From assembly GCA_003453455.1 (NCBI GenBank), contig DMLG01000086.1, positions 1 to 5,862 of the forward strand: a stretch of 5,862 nucleotides of DNA, in the 5' to 3' direction. How positions within the stretch are numbered: the stretch's first letter is position 1; the number at the start of each line of letters is the position of its first letter. A program made the translations under genes and the position numbers. Under the pieces are notes generated by a model. That model ran no database searches and was not told the origin of the DNA. It saw nothing but the letters and a program-made list of their open reading frames with translations. This DNA is from Clostridiales bacterium. GTDB lineage: Bacteria; Bacillota; Clostridia; UBA1381. This document shows positions 1 through 5,360 of the stretch, one piece after another.

Positions 1-1
1 T

Positions 2-706
2 AAAAAGACAAAGATGTTTGCAGGCAACCCTGCACCGTTTGTTATGGAACTTCCTGCATATCATATGCCGACACTTTCAAATGTATTAAGGTCAATGTGG
101 GAACGCGGCTGGTCATTTATTAAAAAGGCAGGAACAATCATATTGCTGTCAACAATAGTTGTATGGTTTACAAGCTTCTTCGGATTTGCAGAAGACGGTT
201 TCAGAATGCTTTCAGAAGACGAACTGAGCCTTTCAATTCTTGCAAGAATAGGAAGTGTTATAGCACCTATATTTGCACCTCTTGGCTTTGGCAGCTGGCA
301 GGCAACGGTTGCGTCTATAACAGGACTTGTTGCAAAGGAAAATATTGTTGGAACTATGGGTATTCTCTATGGAGGGGAAGGCACAGTATATCAGGCGATA
401 GCAGCAGCGTTTACAAGTATTACAGGTTTCTCATTCCTTGTATTTAACCTGCTTTGCGCTCCTTGCTTTGCGGCAATCGGTGCTATAAAGCGTGAGATGA
501 ACAGCAGAAAATGGACATGGTTTGCAATTTCTTATCAGACAGGTTTTGCGTATGCGATATCGCTTATGATTAACCAATTCGGAAAGGTTTTTGAGGGTAA
601 TATAAGTGTTATCGGATTTATAGCAGCACTTGCGGTACTTTGTGTTATGATTTATATGCTGTTTTTCAAAAAGTATGAGGAAGCGAAGACCTTAAAGGAG
701 GCGTAA
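2..706 (+). CDS. feoB: Ferrous iron transport protein B, C-terminal part (5' end outside window)
   Basis: FeoB is the GTP-driven inner-membrane Fe(II) uptake permease. Only the last 234 codons are present. The frame is already open at base 2, so the ATG at 14 is internal and not the start. Family landmarks seen are the PAPFVMELPAYH block (about 32-67), a GLVAKENIVGTMGILYG block (about 323-373), the CAPCFAAIGAIKREM block (455-499) and YQTGFAYA. The two cysteines of CAPC lie in the pore-lining second gate region in this family. Several hydrophobic segments are evident: about 137-187, 254-290, 398-480, 530-575 and 604-664. The GTPase G domain lies upstream and cannot be assessed. The stop is followed within 4 bases by the Cys-rich gene, whose ribosome binding site lies inside the feoB end, so the two are cotranscribed. 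The operon promoter and any feoA are outside the window. Confidence 0.96.
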   Translation, partial: KKTKMFAGNPAPFVMELPAYHMPTLSNVLRSMWERGWSFIKKAGTIILLSTIVVWFTSFFGFAEDGFRMLSEDELSLSILARIGSVIAPIFAPLGFGSWQATVASITGLVAKENIVGTMGILYGGEGTVYQAIAAAFTSITGFSFLVFNLLCAPCFAAIGAIKREMNSRKWTWFAISYQTGFAYAISLMINQFGKVFEGNISVIGFIAALAVLCVMIYMLFFKKYEEAKTLKEA

Positions 707-710
707 GTTT

Positions 711-863
711 ATGGCAACTGCTATTATAAGTCTTGTACTTCTGGCAATAGTGGCCGGAATAGTAACAAAAATGGTAAAAGACAAAAAAGCAGGAAAATCT
801 TCCTGTGGCTGTGGCTGTGGCTGCGGGAGCTGCCCTATGAGCGGCGAATGCCATAAGAATTAA
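711..863 (+). CDS. FeoB-associated Cys-rich membrane mini-protein
   Basis: A 50-residue protein. Residues 4-19 form one hydrophobic N-terminal segment (AIISLVLLAIVAGIVT). A basic stretch KMVKDKKAGK follows, then a cysteine-rich tail with C32, C34, C36, C38, C41 and C47 (CGCGCGCGSCPMSGEC). This matches the FeoB-associated Cys-rich membrane protein family by architecture and by position directly after feoB. It probably sits in the membrane with the cysteines able to bind metal. An accessory role in Fe(II) transfer to or from FeoB is inferred, since the family's biochemistry is not settled. The start is fixed by AAAGGAGG at 694-701, nine bases before the ATG and inside the last codons of feoB, implying translational coupling. 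A strong terminator begins 8 bases after the stop, so this is the last gene of the operon. Confidence 0.9.
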   Translation: MATAIISLVLLAIVAGIVTKMVKDKKAGKSSCGCGCGCGSCPMSGECHKN

Positions 864-871
864 TGTATATG

Positions 872-905
872 AAAAAAGGGGGCAGATTTTATTGCCTCCT
901 TTTTT
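872..905 (+). terminator. Intrinsic terminator of the feoB operon
   Basis: A 13-bp stem pairs 872-884 (A6G5CA) with 893-905 (TGCCTCCT6), with one G-U pair and an 8-base loop (gattttat). The 3' arm ends in a T run. It lies 8 bases after the Cys-rich gene stop and separates the iron operon from everything downstream. Confidence 0.9.
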
Positions 906-939
906 AGTAATATAGTTATGGCAATGCTGTAAACTAAAA

Positions 940-1203
940 GTGGCAAATGGAGCATTGTATAAAAGAGGATTAAAAATGGGTGGCAGGCTCATACTTCGGG
1001 ATATGTCAACCAATATTAGGTCTGTCTATTGGTTCGTAAATCATATAGAAATGCCACTTATAAACCATTTGGCACATAAAGGCGATGTTCGCATTTATAA
1101 CGAAAAGGATATTAAAGCACTTTGTCAAAATTGCGGTATGCAAATTGAAAAATTTGAACATAAGTGGTTTTTCAGGATGCATACAGTATGCAGAAAAATT
1201 TAA
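940..1203 (+). pseudogene. C-terminal remnant of a class I SAM-dependent methyltransferase
   Basis: An open frame of 87 codons from a GTG at 940 (open back to 916) resembles only the end of a methyltransferase-11-type fold. The block LKMGGRLILRDM matches the usual LKPGGRLxxxD strand and turn. It is followed by YWFVNHIEMPLINHL, GDVRIYNEKDIKALCQNCGM and a final strand HKWFFRMHTVCRK. The SAM-binding N-terminal half with its GxGxG motif is absent and is not found in any frame between the upstream terminator and this frame. The GTG has no good ribosome binding site. The ATG at 976 does have GAGGA at 965-969, so a short peptide could be made, but without the cofactor site a methyltransferase is not expected to work. 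Intact relatives run to roughly 200 residues or more. I read it as a truncated relic. A genuine small protein is less likely. Confidence 0.72.
1178..1192. repeat. Short perfect inverted repeat upstream of the ABC operon
   Basis: TGCATAC-A-GTATGCA is a perfect 7+7-bp dyad with a one-base centre. It overlaps the last codons of the methyltransferase remnant, about 57 bases before the ABC ATPase start. The spacing would suit an operator or leader element. No clear -35/-10 pair is visible beside it, so the role is open and chance is possible. Confidence 0.3.
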
Positions 1204-1248
1204 TTTTTTTGCATTTTACTGATAGGAAGAAAATAGGGGGCAAACTAT

Positions 1249-1950
1249 ATGTCATATATTGATGTGATAAATGTGGATAAAAGCTATGGCGAGGGGTTCG
1301 CCAAGGTCAAAGCGCTAAACGGTGTATCATTGTCTGTTGTGCAAGGTGAAATATGTACTATTTTAGGTCAGTCCGGAAGCGGTAAATCCACCCTTTTAAA
1401 CGCAATAGGAGGACTTGATAGCATTGACAGTGGGAGCATATTCATTGATGGGTGTGACATCGCAAAAATAAAAGGGGAAGAGCTATCTGATTTCCGCAGA
1501 GATTACCTGGGATTTGTATTTCAATTTTATAACCTCGTTCCGAACCTTACGGTACTGGAAAACATACAGGTAGGCGAATATCTTTCAAACACGCCGCTTC
1601 CTATGGGAGAGATATTGGGGGTTTTAGGTCTTAATGAGCTGCAAAACCGATTTCCGCAAGAGCTTTCAGGCGGTCAGCAGCAAAGATGTGCAATAGGCAG
1701 AGCGCTTGTTAAGAATCCGAAATTGCTGCTTTGTGATGAGCCGACAGGTGCTTTGGACTTTAAGACATCAAAGGACATTCTTGCATTGCTCTGCGAAATC
1801 AACGAAAAATATAAAACCACTATTCTGATTGTAACGCATAATGAAACAATCAGCAAGATGGCGCATAAAACGGTGTATATGAAAGATGGTTCAGTACATA
1901 GCATTCAATGTAACAATGAACGCATAAAGGTGTCTGAGATAGAGTGGTGA
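1249..1950 (+). CDS. ABC transporter ATP-binding protein, MacB/LolD (FtsX-partner) type
   Basis: A cytoplasmic ATPase of 233 residues, the normal length for the MacB/LolD/YknY group that powers FtsX-type permeases. All nucleotide-binding motifs are intact: Walker A GQSGSGKST (40-48), Q-loop Q92 in FVFQFYNL, signature LSGGQQQR (139-146), Walker B LLLCDE (159-164) with catalytic E164, D-loop ALD (168-170) and H-loop H197. The FQFYNLVPNLTVLENI stretch is characteristic of this subfamily. The start is supported by AGGGGG at 1235-1240, eight bases upstream. The permease gene starts 4 bases after the stop, so the pair forms one operon and one transporter. These systems usually export peptides, antibiotics or lipoproteins, or act as mechanotransmission devices. 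The substrate cannot be told from sequence. A promoter must lie between 906 and 1248, but I see no convincing one. Confidence 0.95.
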   Translation: MSYIDVINVDKSYGEGFAKVKALNGVSLSVVQGEICTILGQSGSGKSTLLNAIGGLDSIDSGSIFIDGCDIAKIKGEELSDFRRDYLGFVFQFYNLVPNLTVLENIQVGEYLSNTPLPMGEILGVLGLNELQNRFPQELSGGQQQRCAIGRALVKNPKLLLCDEPTGALDFKTSKDILALLCEINEKYKTTILIVTHNETISKMAHKTVYMKDGSVHSIQCNNERIKVSEIEW

Positions 1951-1954
1951 TATT

Positions 1955-4297
1955 ATGGTTCTAAATAAACGCATAATGAGAGAATTGCGTGAAAACGGAG
2001 TCCGCAATCTATTGATGGTTGCCATAATCGTACTTTCGATGATGCTGGTGGTATCTCTGTGCTCATCTACCGATTCAATAACCGCAAGTATAAAAAATAT
2101 GTGGAAGCAGAGCAATGTAGAGGACGGAAGTTTTGAAACATATGTGCCGCTTTCAAAACGAAATTTGCGAGAATTATCAGAGCTTAATGTATATGTGGAA
2201 GAGGCATTTTATTCGGATATAGAGGAAAATGGCAGAATTTTGAGAGTATTTCATAATAGAAGATATATTGACCTGCCTTTTCCTGAATATGGCAGACTTC
2301 CGTCAAACGATAAAGAGCTGTTTCTCGAAAAAATGTATGCAAAAAATCATAATATTTCTGTGGGCGATCCAATTTATATCGGTGCGCAGCAGTTTTCAGT
2401 AAGCGGAATAGGCTGTTTGCCTGATTATGGATATGTAAAGCAAAACAGCAGCGATGTTGCGCCAAACGATGAGTTTGGAATTGCTGTTCTGACGGAAAGT
2501 GCATTTAACAAGATGGCATCTGGCAACAATCTTATATACCATTATACCTTTAAACTTGGCGAGGGCTGCACAATAAGAGACTTAAAGGACAAGCTGAAAA
2601 AGCTGAAATTTGACATCTCATCAGTAAAAGACACATATATAAGGGCGCAGATAGAAAAAGGGATAGTTCCTGATACGGTGAATATTTCGGCTTTTGAAGA
2701 CGCTAAATATAATATACGCATAAATGACGCCATAGATGACGCGCAAATAAGCAAAATCTCGGCGCTTATAATGGGTGTAATACTTTTGATTTTGCTTGTA
2801 TATATGCTTGCTATTTTTTCAAGCGGAAACATAGAACAGGAGCGTTCTGTTATAGGTACTCTTTATGCTTTGGGGTACAGTAGAAAAGAAATATTAAGGC
2901 ATTATATAAGTGTTCCTATGATTATTTCTTGTGTTGGTGCGCTGCTTGGTATGATTAGCGGTTTTATGATGACGGACACTATGTCGGCATCTTCGGCGTC
3001 TTTGTATTCCATTCCAAATATCCGGCATGTTTATCCGCCTTATCTAATCTGCTATGCATTAGGCATGCCGGTTGTACTTTCATATGCTATAAATTGGTTT
3101 GTGCTTTCTAAAAAATTGAATTTATCTCCCCTTGCCATGATGAAAAGAAGCGTATCAGGAAAAGCAAGTATTGGACTCGCACTTGATAATATAAGCTTCG
3201 GTGTCAAATTTCGTATCCGCCAGTTTTTGCGCGAGTTAAAAGGAAATATCACCTTGTTTGCAGGAGTCGTTTTATCTCTGCTCCTTATATTGTTCTCCTT
3301 AGCGTGCTATGGGAGCTTGAAAGGATACATAGACGGCGTGGAAAATGACATACATTACAATTATATGTATCTTTTAAGAAACCCTGTTGCAAACCTTCCA
3401 AAACATTCTGAAATAGGATTTACAAAAGGGTTCTATGTTGAATTCCCGATGACATCGTCTGAAATGGAAGTCACTTTAATGGGTATTGATTATGACAATC
3501 CGTATTTTGATTTTGCACCATATATGAGCGATAATCAAAATGATGTATATGTATCAAGCTCTGCTTCTATTAAATTTGGATATAAAGTCGGTGATGAGGT
3601 GGTGCTAAAAGATATTTCGTCAGATAAATACTATGCGTTTCATATAGCGGGCGAGTGCGAGTATAGTGGAGGACTTTACTTTTTTATGAATATAGACGCT
3701 ATGCGAAAGGCATTCGGATTGCCGTATTTTGACCCCGATGACCTTGATTTGGGCGAGCGCAGACCTGCAAGAGATACATATTACTATAATACTGTTTTCT
3801 CGGACAACAAATTAAAATTTAAGCATAATATGATGCTTGCTGAAATTGCCAAAGAGGATATAAAATACGGCGCTAACAAGTTTATGACGCTTATGTTTAG
3901 TATGATTGTTATGCTTATCGGTGTGTCTGTTCTAATATTTATATCGGTAATGTACCTTCTTATGAAATTGGAAATTGACAGAAGCCGCTCTGCAATATCG
4001 CTTTTAAAAGCACTTGGTTATGACAGCAAAACGGTTCATTCATTTTACATAGATAACTCATTTTATATAACACTGGCGGCAGTAGTGCTTGGCATACCTT
4101 TTTGTAAGAAAATAGTAGATGCAATATATCCATATGCCGTATCGAATGTTAATGGGGGATTTAAAGCGGTAATTTCGCCGTTTCATTACTTGCTTGTGGT
4201 TATAATAACCTTTCTTTCGTACTTTGTTACACGGTTAATACTCGTAAATTACTTAGAGAAAATCAATCTTAGCGAAATTCTGAAAGACCGTGAATAA
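1955..4297 (+). CDS. ABC transporter permease with two FtsX domains
   Basis: A 780-residue membrane subunit that pairs with the ATPase just upstream. An N-terminal helix (about 18-36) is followed by an extracellular domain of roughly 230 residues. Three helices come next (about 270-289, 321-341, 362-384), and the cytoplasmic turn between the first two carries the FtsX-type motif GTLYALGYSRKEI (about 301-313). The pattern then repeats: a helix at 432-452, a second extracellular domain of about 195 residues, and helices near 648-670, 702-719 and 745-764, with a matching SLLKALGYDSKTV turn. This makes eight helices as two 1+3 units, so one polypeptide may supply both halves of the channel. That dimer replacement is inferred. 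The gene starts 4 bases after the ATPase stop with only a weak ribosome binding site (GAGTGGTGA), which suggests translational coupling. It is complete and has no frameshift. The substrate is unknown; export or extracellular sensing is likelier than uptake. Confidence 0.93.
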   Translation: MVLNKRIMRELRENGVRNLLMVAIIVLSMMLVVSLCSSTDSITASIKNMWKQSNVEDGSFETYVPLSKRNLRELSELNVYVEEAFYSDIEENGRILRVFHNRRYIDLPFPEYGRLPSNDKELFLEKMYAKNHNISVGDPIYIGAQQFSVSGIGCLPDYGYVKQNSSDVAPNDEFGIAVLTESAFNKMASGNNLIYHYTFKLGEGCTIRDLKDKLKKLKFDISSVKDTYIRAQIEKGIVPDTVNISAFEDAKYNIRINDAIDDAQISKISALIMGVILLILLVYMLAIFSSGNIEQERSVIGTLYALGYSRKEILRHYISVPMIISCVGALLGMISGFMMTDTMSASSASLYSIPNIRHVYPPYLICYALGMPVVLSYAINWFVLSKKLNLSPLAMMKRSVSGKASIGLALDNISFGVKFRIRQFLRELKGNITLFAGVVLSLLLILFSLACYGSLKGYIDGVENDIHYNYMYLLRNPVANLPKHSEIGFTKGFYVEFPMTSSEMEVTLMGIDYDNPYFDFAPYMSDNQNDVYVSSSASIKFGYKVGDEVVLKDISSDKYYAFHIAGECEYSGGLYFFMNIDAMRKAFGLPYFDPDDLDLGERRPARDTYYYNTVFSDNKLKFKHNMMLAEIAKEDIKYGANKFMTLMFSMIVMLIGVSVLIFISVMYLLMKLEIDRSRSAISLLKALGYDSKTVHSFYIDNSFYITLAAVVLGIPFCKKIVDAIYPYAVSNVNGGFKAVISPFHYLLVVIITFLSYFVTRLILVNYLEKINLSEILKDRE

Positions 4298-4335
4298 AGC
4301 AAAAAGAGCCATTTATTGGCTCTTTTTGCTATTTT
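4298..4335. terminator. Bidirectional terminator between the ABC operon and DUF2325
   Basis: A perfect 13-bp stem pairs AGCAAAAAGAGCC (4298-4310) with GGCTCTTTTTGCT (4318-4330) around a 7-base loop. On either strand the GGCTC arm is followed by five Ts, and on the + strand ATTTTT follows. It starts at the base after the permease stop and lies 55 bases beyond the DUF2325 stop on the other strand, so it can end both convergent transcripts. Confidence 0.9.
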
Positions 4336-4385
4336 TGTCATAAAAATCAAATATGTTAGCAAGGGATAATAACGCTACAAAAAAA

Positions 4386-4673
4386 TTAAACTGTTTGAAG
4401 ATGCGAGTTGAGGCACTCTTTCAAGGCGCAGGCACTTGAAGAATTACAGTATCTAATTGCTACACCTGTTTTAGATGCTTTTAACAAAGCTACTTTAAGC
4501 ATCTTATGTGCTACTGTTTTTGTGAAAACGATAATTATGTCGGGATTGCCTATTTGATTTTGAAAATCAGCCGGACATTGTGTAAATACCTTGCATTTGC
4601 AGCCAAAGCGCTTGCATATCTCTTTATACTGACAATTCATGCGGTCGTGTCCGCCTACTATAACTACGCTCAT
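4386..4673 (-). CDS. DUF2325 domain protein
   Basis: A 95-residue soluble protein matching the DUF2325 family. The N-terminus MSVVIVGGHDRMNCQY, the central PDIIIVFTKTVAHKM and the C-terminal CNSSSACALKE are the recognisable blocks. The opening strand and glycine turn look like a Rossmann-type fold. No biochemical role is established. Eight cysteines (C14, C20, C25, C27, C33, C76, C82, C87) plus H9 and H56 suggest metal or redox chemistry, which is inference. DUF2325 genes often lie near feo genes in Firmicutes, which fits the feoB at the other end of the window. The start is supported by AGGAGA (complement of 4681-4686), seven bases upstream. The gene has its own promoter and a striking inverted repeat in its leader. 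It converges on the ABC operon terminator. Confidence 0.85.
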   Translation of the reverse strand: MSVVIVGGHDRMNCQYKEICKRFGCKCKVFTQCPADFQNQIGNPDIIIVFTKTVAHKMLKVALLKASKTGVAIRYCNSSSACALKECLNSHLQTV

Positions 4674-4717
4674 ATTATGCTCTCCTTTTAGTATATGCTT
4701 TGTGGATTGTTCATACA

Positions 4718-4751
4718 GACAATATAGTTAGCTTCTGCTAACTATATTGTC
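4718..4751. promoter_or_regulatory. Perfect 15+15-bp inverted repeat at the DUF2325 start site (candidate operator)
   Basis: GACAATATAGTTAGC (4718-4732) and GCTAACTATATTGTC (4737-4751) are exact reverse complements around a TTCT centre. The repeat begins one base after the DUF2325 -10 hexamer, so the expected transcription start falls inside it. Such a site could be an operator that blocks initiation, or a hairpin at the 5' end of the mRNA that affects stability. The inner TTAGC-N4-GCTAA resembles the TTAG/CTAA outer arms of DtxR/IdeR/MntR-family sites, but it lacks the full consensus. Iron or manganese control is therefore a hypothesis. Neither arm is followed by a T run, so it does not look like a terminator. 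Confidence 0.75.
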
Positions 4752-4752
4752 G

Positions 4753-4781
4753 ATTTTAACACATTATAAGCGATTTGTCAA
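4753..4781 (-). promoter_or_regulatory. Sigma-A-type promoter of DUF2325
   Basis: On the minus strand a consensus -35 TTGACA (complement of 4776-4781) is separated by exactly 17 bp from a -10 TAAAAT (complement of 4753-4758). Initiation is expected near 4745-4747, giving a leader of about 70 bases before the ATG at 4673. A TATAAT within the spacer lacks a properly placed -35 and is the poorer choice. Confidence 0.82.
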
Positions 4782-4832
4782 CACTTTTAGTAAGAAATTT
4801 TGGGGTTTAAGTGGCTTGCAAGCTAATAAGTT

Positions 4833-5015
4833 TTATGTCCTTGATGGAAGAATTATTGCGGCAATTATATAGGCTAAAAATCCTGTGCCGAATACAAGAA
4901 TGGATATTGCCCAAACAAGCCTGATAACGGTTGAATCTATGTCAAAGTATTCTGCAATTCCTCCGCATACACCAAAAATCTTTTTATCTGTACCGGATTT
5001 ATAAAGTTTTTTCAT
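4833..5015 (-). CDS. Small PspC-domain membrane protein
   Basis: A 60-residue protein made almost entirely of a PspC domain. [27 protein letters not shown] is the conserved cytoplasmic lead-in with the [10 protein letters not shown] signature (15-24). A hydrophobic C-terminal half follows (about 32-56, [17 protein letters not shown] and [11 protein letters not shown]). Single-domain PspC proteins are common in Firmicutes and are linked to envelope stress; the specific role here is unknown. The frame extends upstream to an ATG at 5099, but I chose the ATG at 5015. The family signature begins there, AGGAG (complement of 5024-5028) lies eight bases upstream, and the predicted promoter -10 lies inside the longer version. 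No terminator is evident after the stop, so some readthrough into DUF2325, 159 bases downstream on the same strand, is possible. Confidence 0.9.
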   Translation of the reverse strand: MKKLYKSGTDKKIFGVCGGIAEYFDIDSTVIRLVWAISILVFGTGFLAYIIAAIILPSRT

Positions 5016-5037
5016 AATATCATCTCCTAACAATAAT

Positions 5038-5066
5038 ATTATACCACAAATCGCTAAAAAAATCAA
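5038..5066 (-). promoter_or_regulatory. Promoter of the PspC gene
   Basis: On the minus strand, TTGATT (complement of 5061-5066), a 17-bp spacer and a consensus TATAAT (complement of 5038-5043) make a good housekeeping promoter. Initiation near 5031 would give a leader of only about 16 bases that just contains the ribosome binding site. It is back to back with the XRE promoter; the two -35 boxes are 21 bp apart. Confidence 0.8.
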
Positions 5067-5087
5067 TAATAAAAATGTAAAACACAC

Positions 5088-5116
5088 TTGACATTTCACT
5101 TTTGGTATGCTAAAAT
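5088..5116 (+). promoter_or_regulatory. Promoter of the XRE regulator / membrane protein pair
   Basis: TTGACA (5088-5093), exactly 17 bp, then TAAAAT (5111-5116). The hexamers and spacing are the same as in the DUF2325 promoter on the other strand. Initiation is expected near 5123, at the left edge of an imperfect dyad. Confidence 0.82.
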
Positions 5117-5122
5117 AAAAAT

Positions 5123-5138
5123 GTAAAGTTAACTATAC
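5123..5138. promoter_or_regulatory. Imperfect palindrome at the XRE start site (candidate autoregulatory operator)
   Basis: GTAAAGTTAACTATAC reads the same on both strands at 14 of 16 positions around a GTTAAC core. It lies at the predicted transcription start, 6 bases after the -10, where a bound dimer would block transcription. Small XRE regulators often control their own operon, so this is the natural candidate site. No binding evidence can be drawn from sequence alone. Confidence 0.5.
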
Positions 5139-5161
5139 AAATCCAAAAAGGGAGGATATAG

Positions 5162-5359
5162 GTGGAGAATAGAATAAAAGAATACAGAAAAGAAAGAAAT
5201 TTGACGCAAGATGATTTGGCAAAGGCGGTAAGAGTAACAAGACAGACGATTATTTCGTTGGAAAACGGAAAATATATTGCGTCTTTAAATCTTGCATTCA
5301 AATTGGCGAATTATTTTAATGCAAAAATTGAGGATTTATTTATTTTTGAGGAGGAATAA
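5162..5359 (+). CDS. Small XRE-family (HTH_3) transcriptional regulator
   Basis: A 65-residue protein that is nearly all helix-turn-helix domain, with no sensor or dimerisation domain appended. RIKEYRKERNLTQDDLAKAVRV (4-25) gives helices 1 and 2, TRQTIISLENGK (26-37) is the recognition helix, and the domain ends with the typical LAFKLANYFNAKIEDLF. This belongs to the compact regulators of about 65-70 residues often found beside a small membrane protein in Firmicutes. The start is a GTG supported by GGGAGG at 5150-5155, six bases upstream. The stop is followed after one base by the ATG of the membrane protein, and the final codons (GAGGAGGAA) serve as that gene's ribosome binding site, so the two are coupled. 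It probably represses its own operon through the dyad at the promoter. The signal it senses is unknown. Confidence 0.92.
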   Translation: MENRIKEYRKERNLTQDDLAKAVRVTRQTIISLENGKYIASLNLAFKLANYFNAKIEDLFIFEEE

Positions 5360-5360
5360 G

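Noticed and set aside
163..447. Open + strand frame of 94 codons inside feoB
   Set aside because: It overlaps the clear FeoB reading frame, has no ribosome binding site and its product resembles no family.
666..1013. Minus-strand frame of 115 codons across the Cys-rich gene and terminator
   Set aside because: It is antisense to a recognised mini-protein and crosses a strong terminator stem; the composition is not protein-like.
4506..4691. Plus-strand frame of 61 codons opposite DUF2325
   Set aside because: It is a shadow of the DUF2325 gene, with no ribosome binding site and no promoter.
4763..4768. TATAAT on the minus strand as the DUF2325 -10 box
   Set aside because: It lies only 7 bases from the TTGACA -35 box, and no acceptable -35 is found 16-18 bp upstream of it; TAAAAT at 17 bp fits better.
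4814..4823. GCTTGCAAGC palindrome after the PspC stop, considered as a terminator
   Set aside because: A 10-base self-complementary stretch with no loop and no T tract cannot form an intrinsic terminator; no other candidate was seen there.
5016..5099. N-terminal extension of the PspC protein to an ATG at 5099
   Set aside because: The extension would start upstream of the predicted promoter, lacks a ribosome binding site, and precedes the canonical MKKLYKS start of the family.
5292..5360. Longer start for the four-helix membrane protein
   Set aside because: It lies inside the XRE gene without a ribosome binding site, whereas AGGAGG precedes the ATG at 5361 at ideal spacing.
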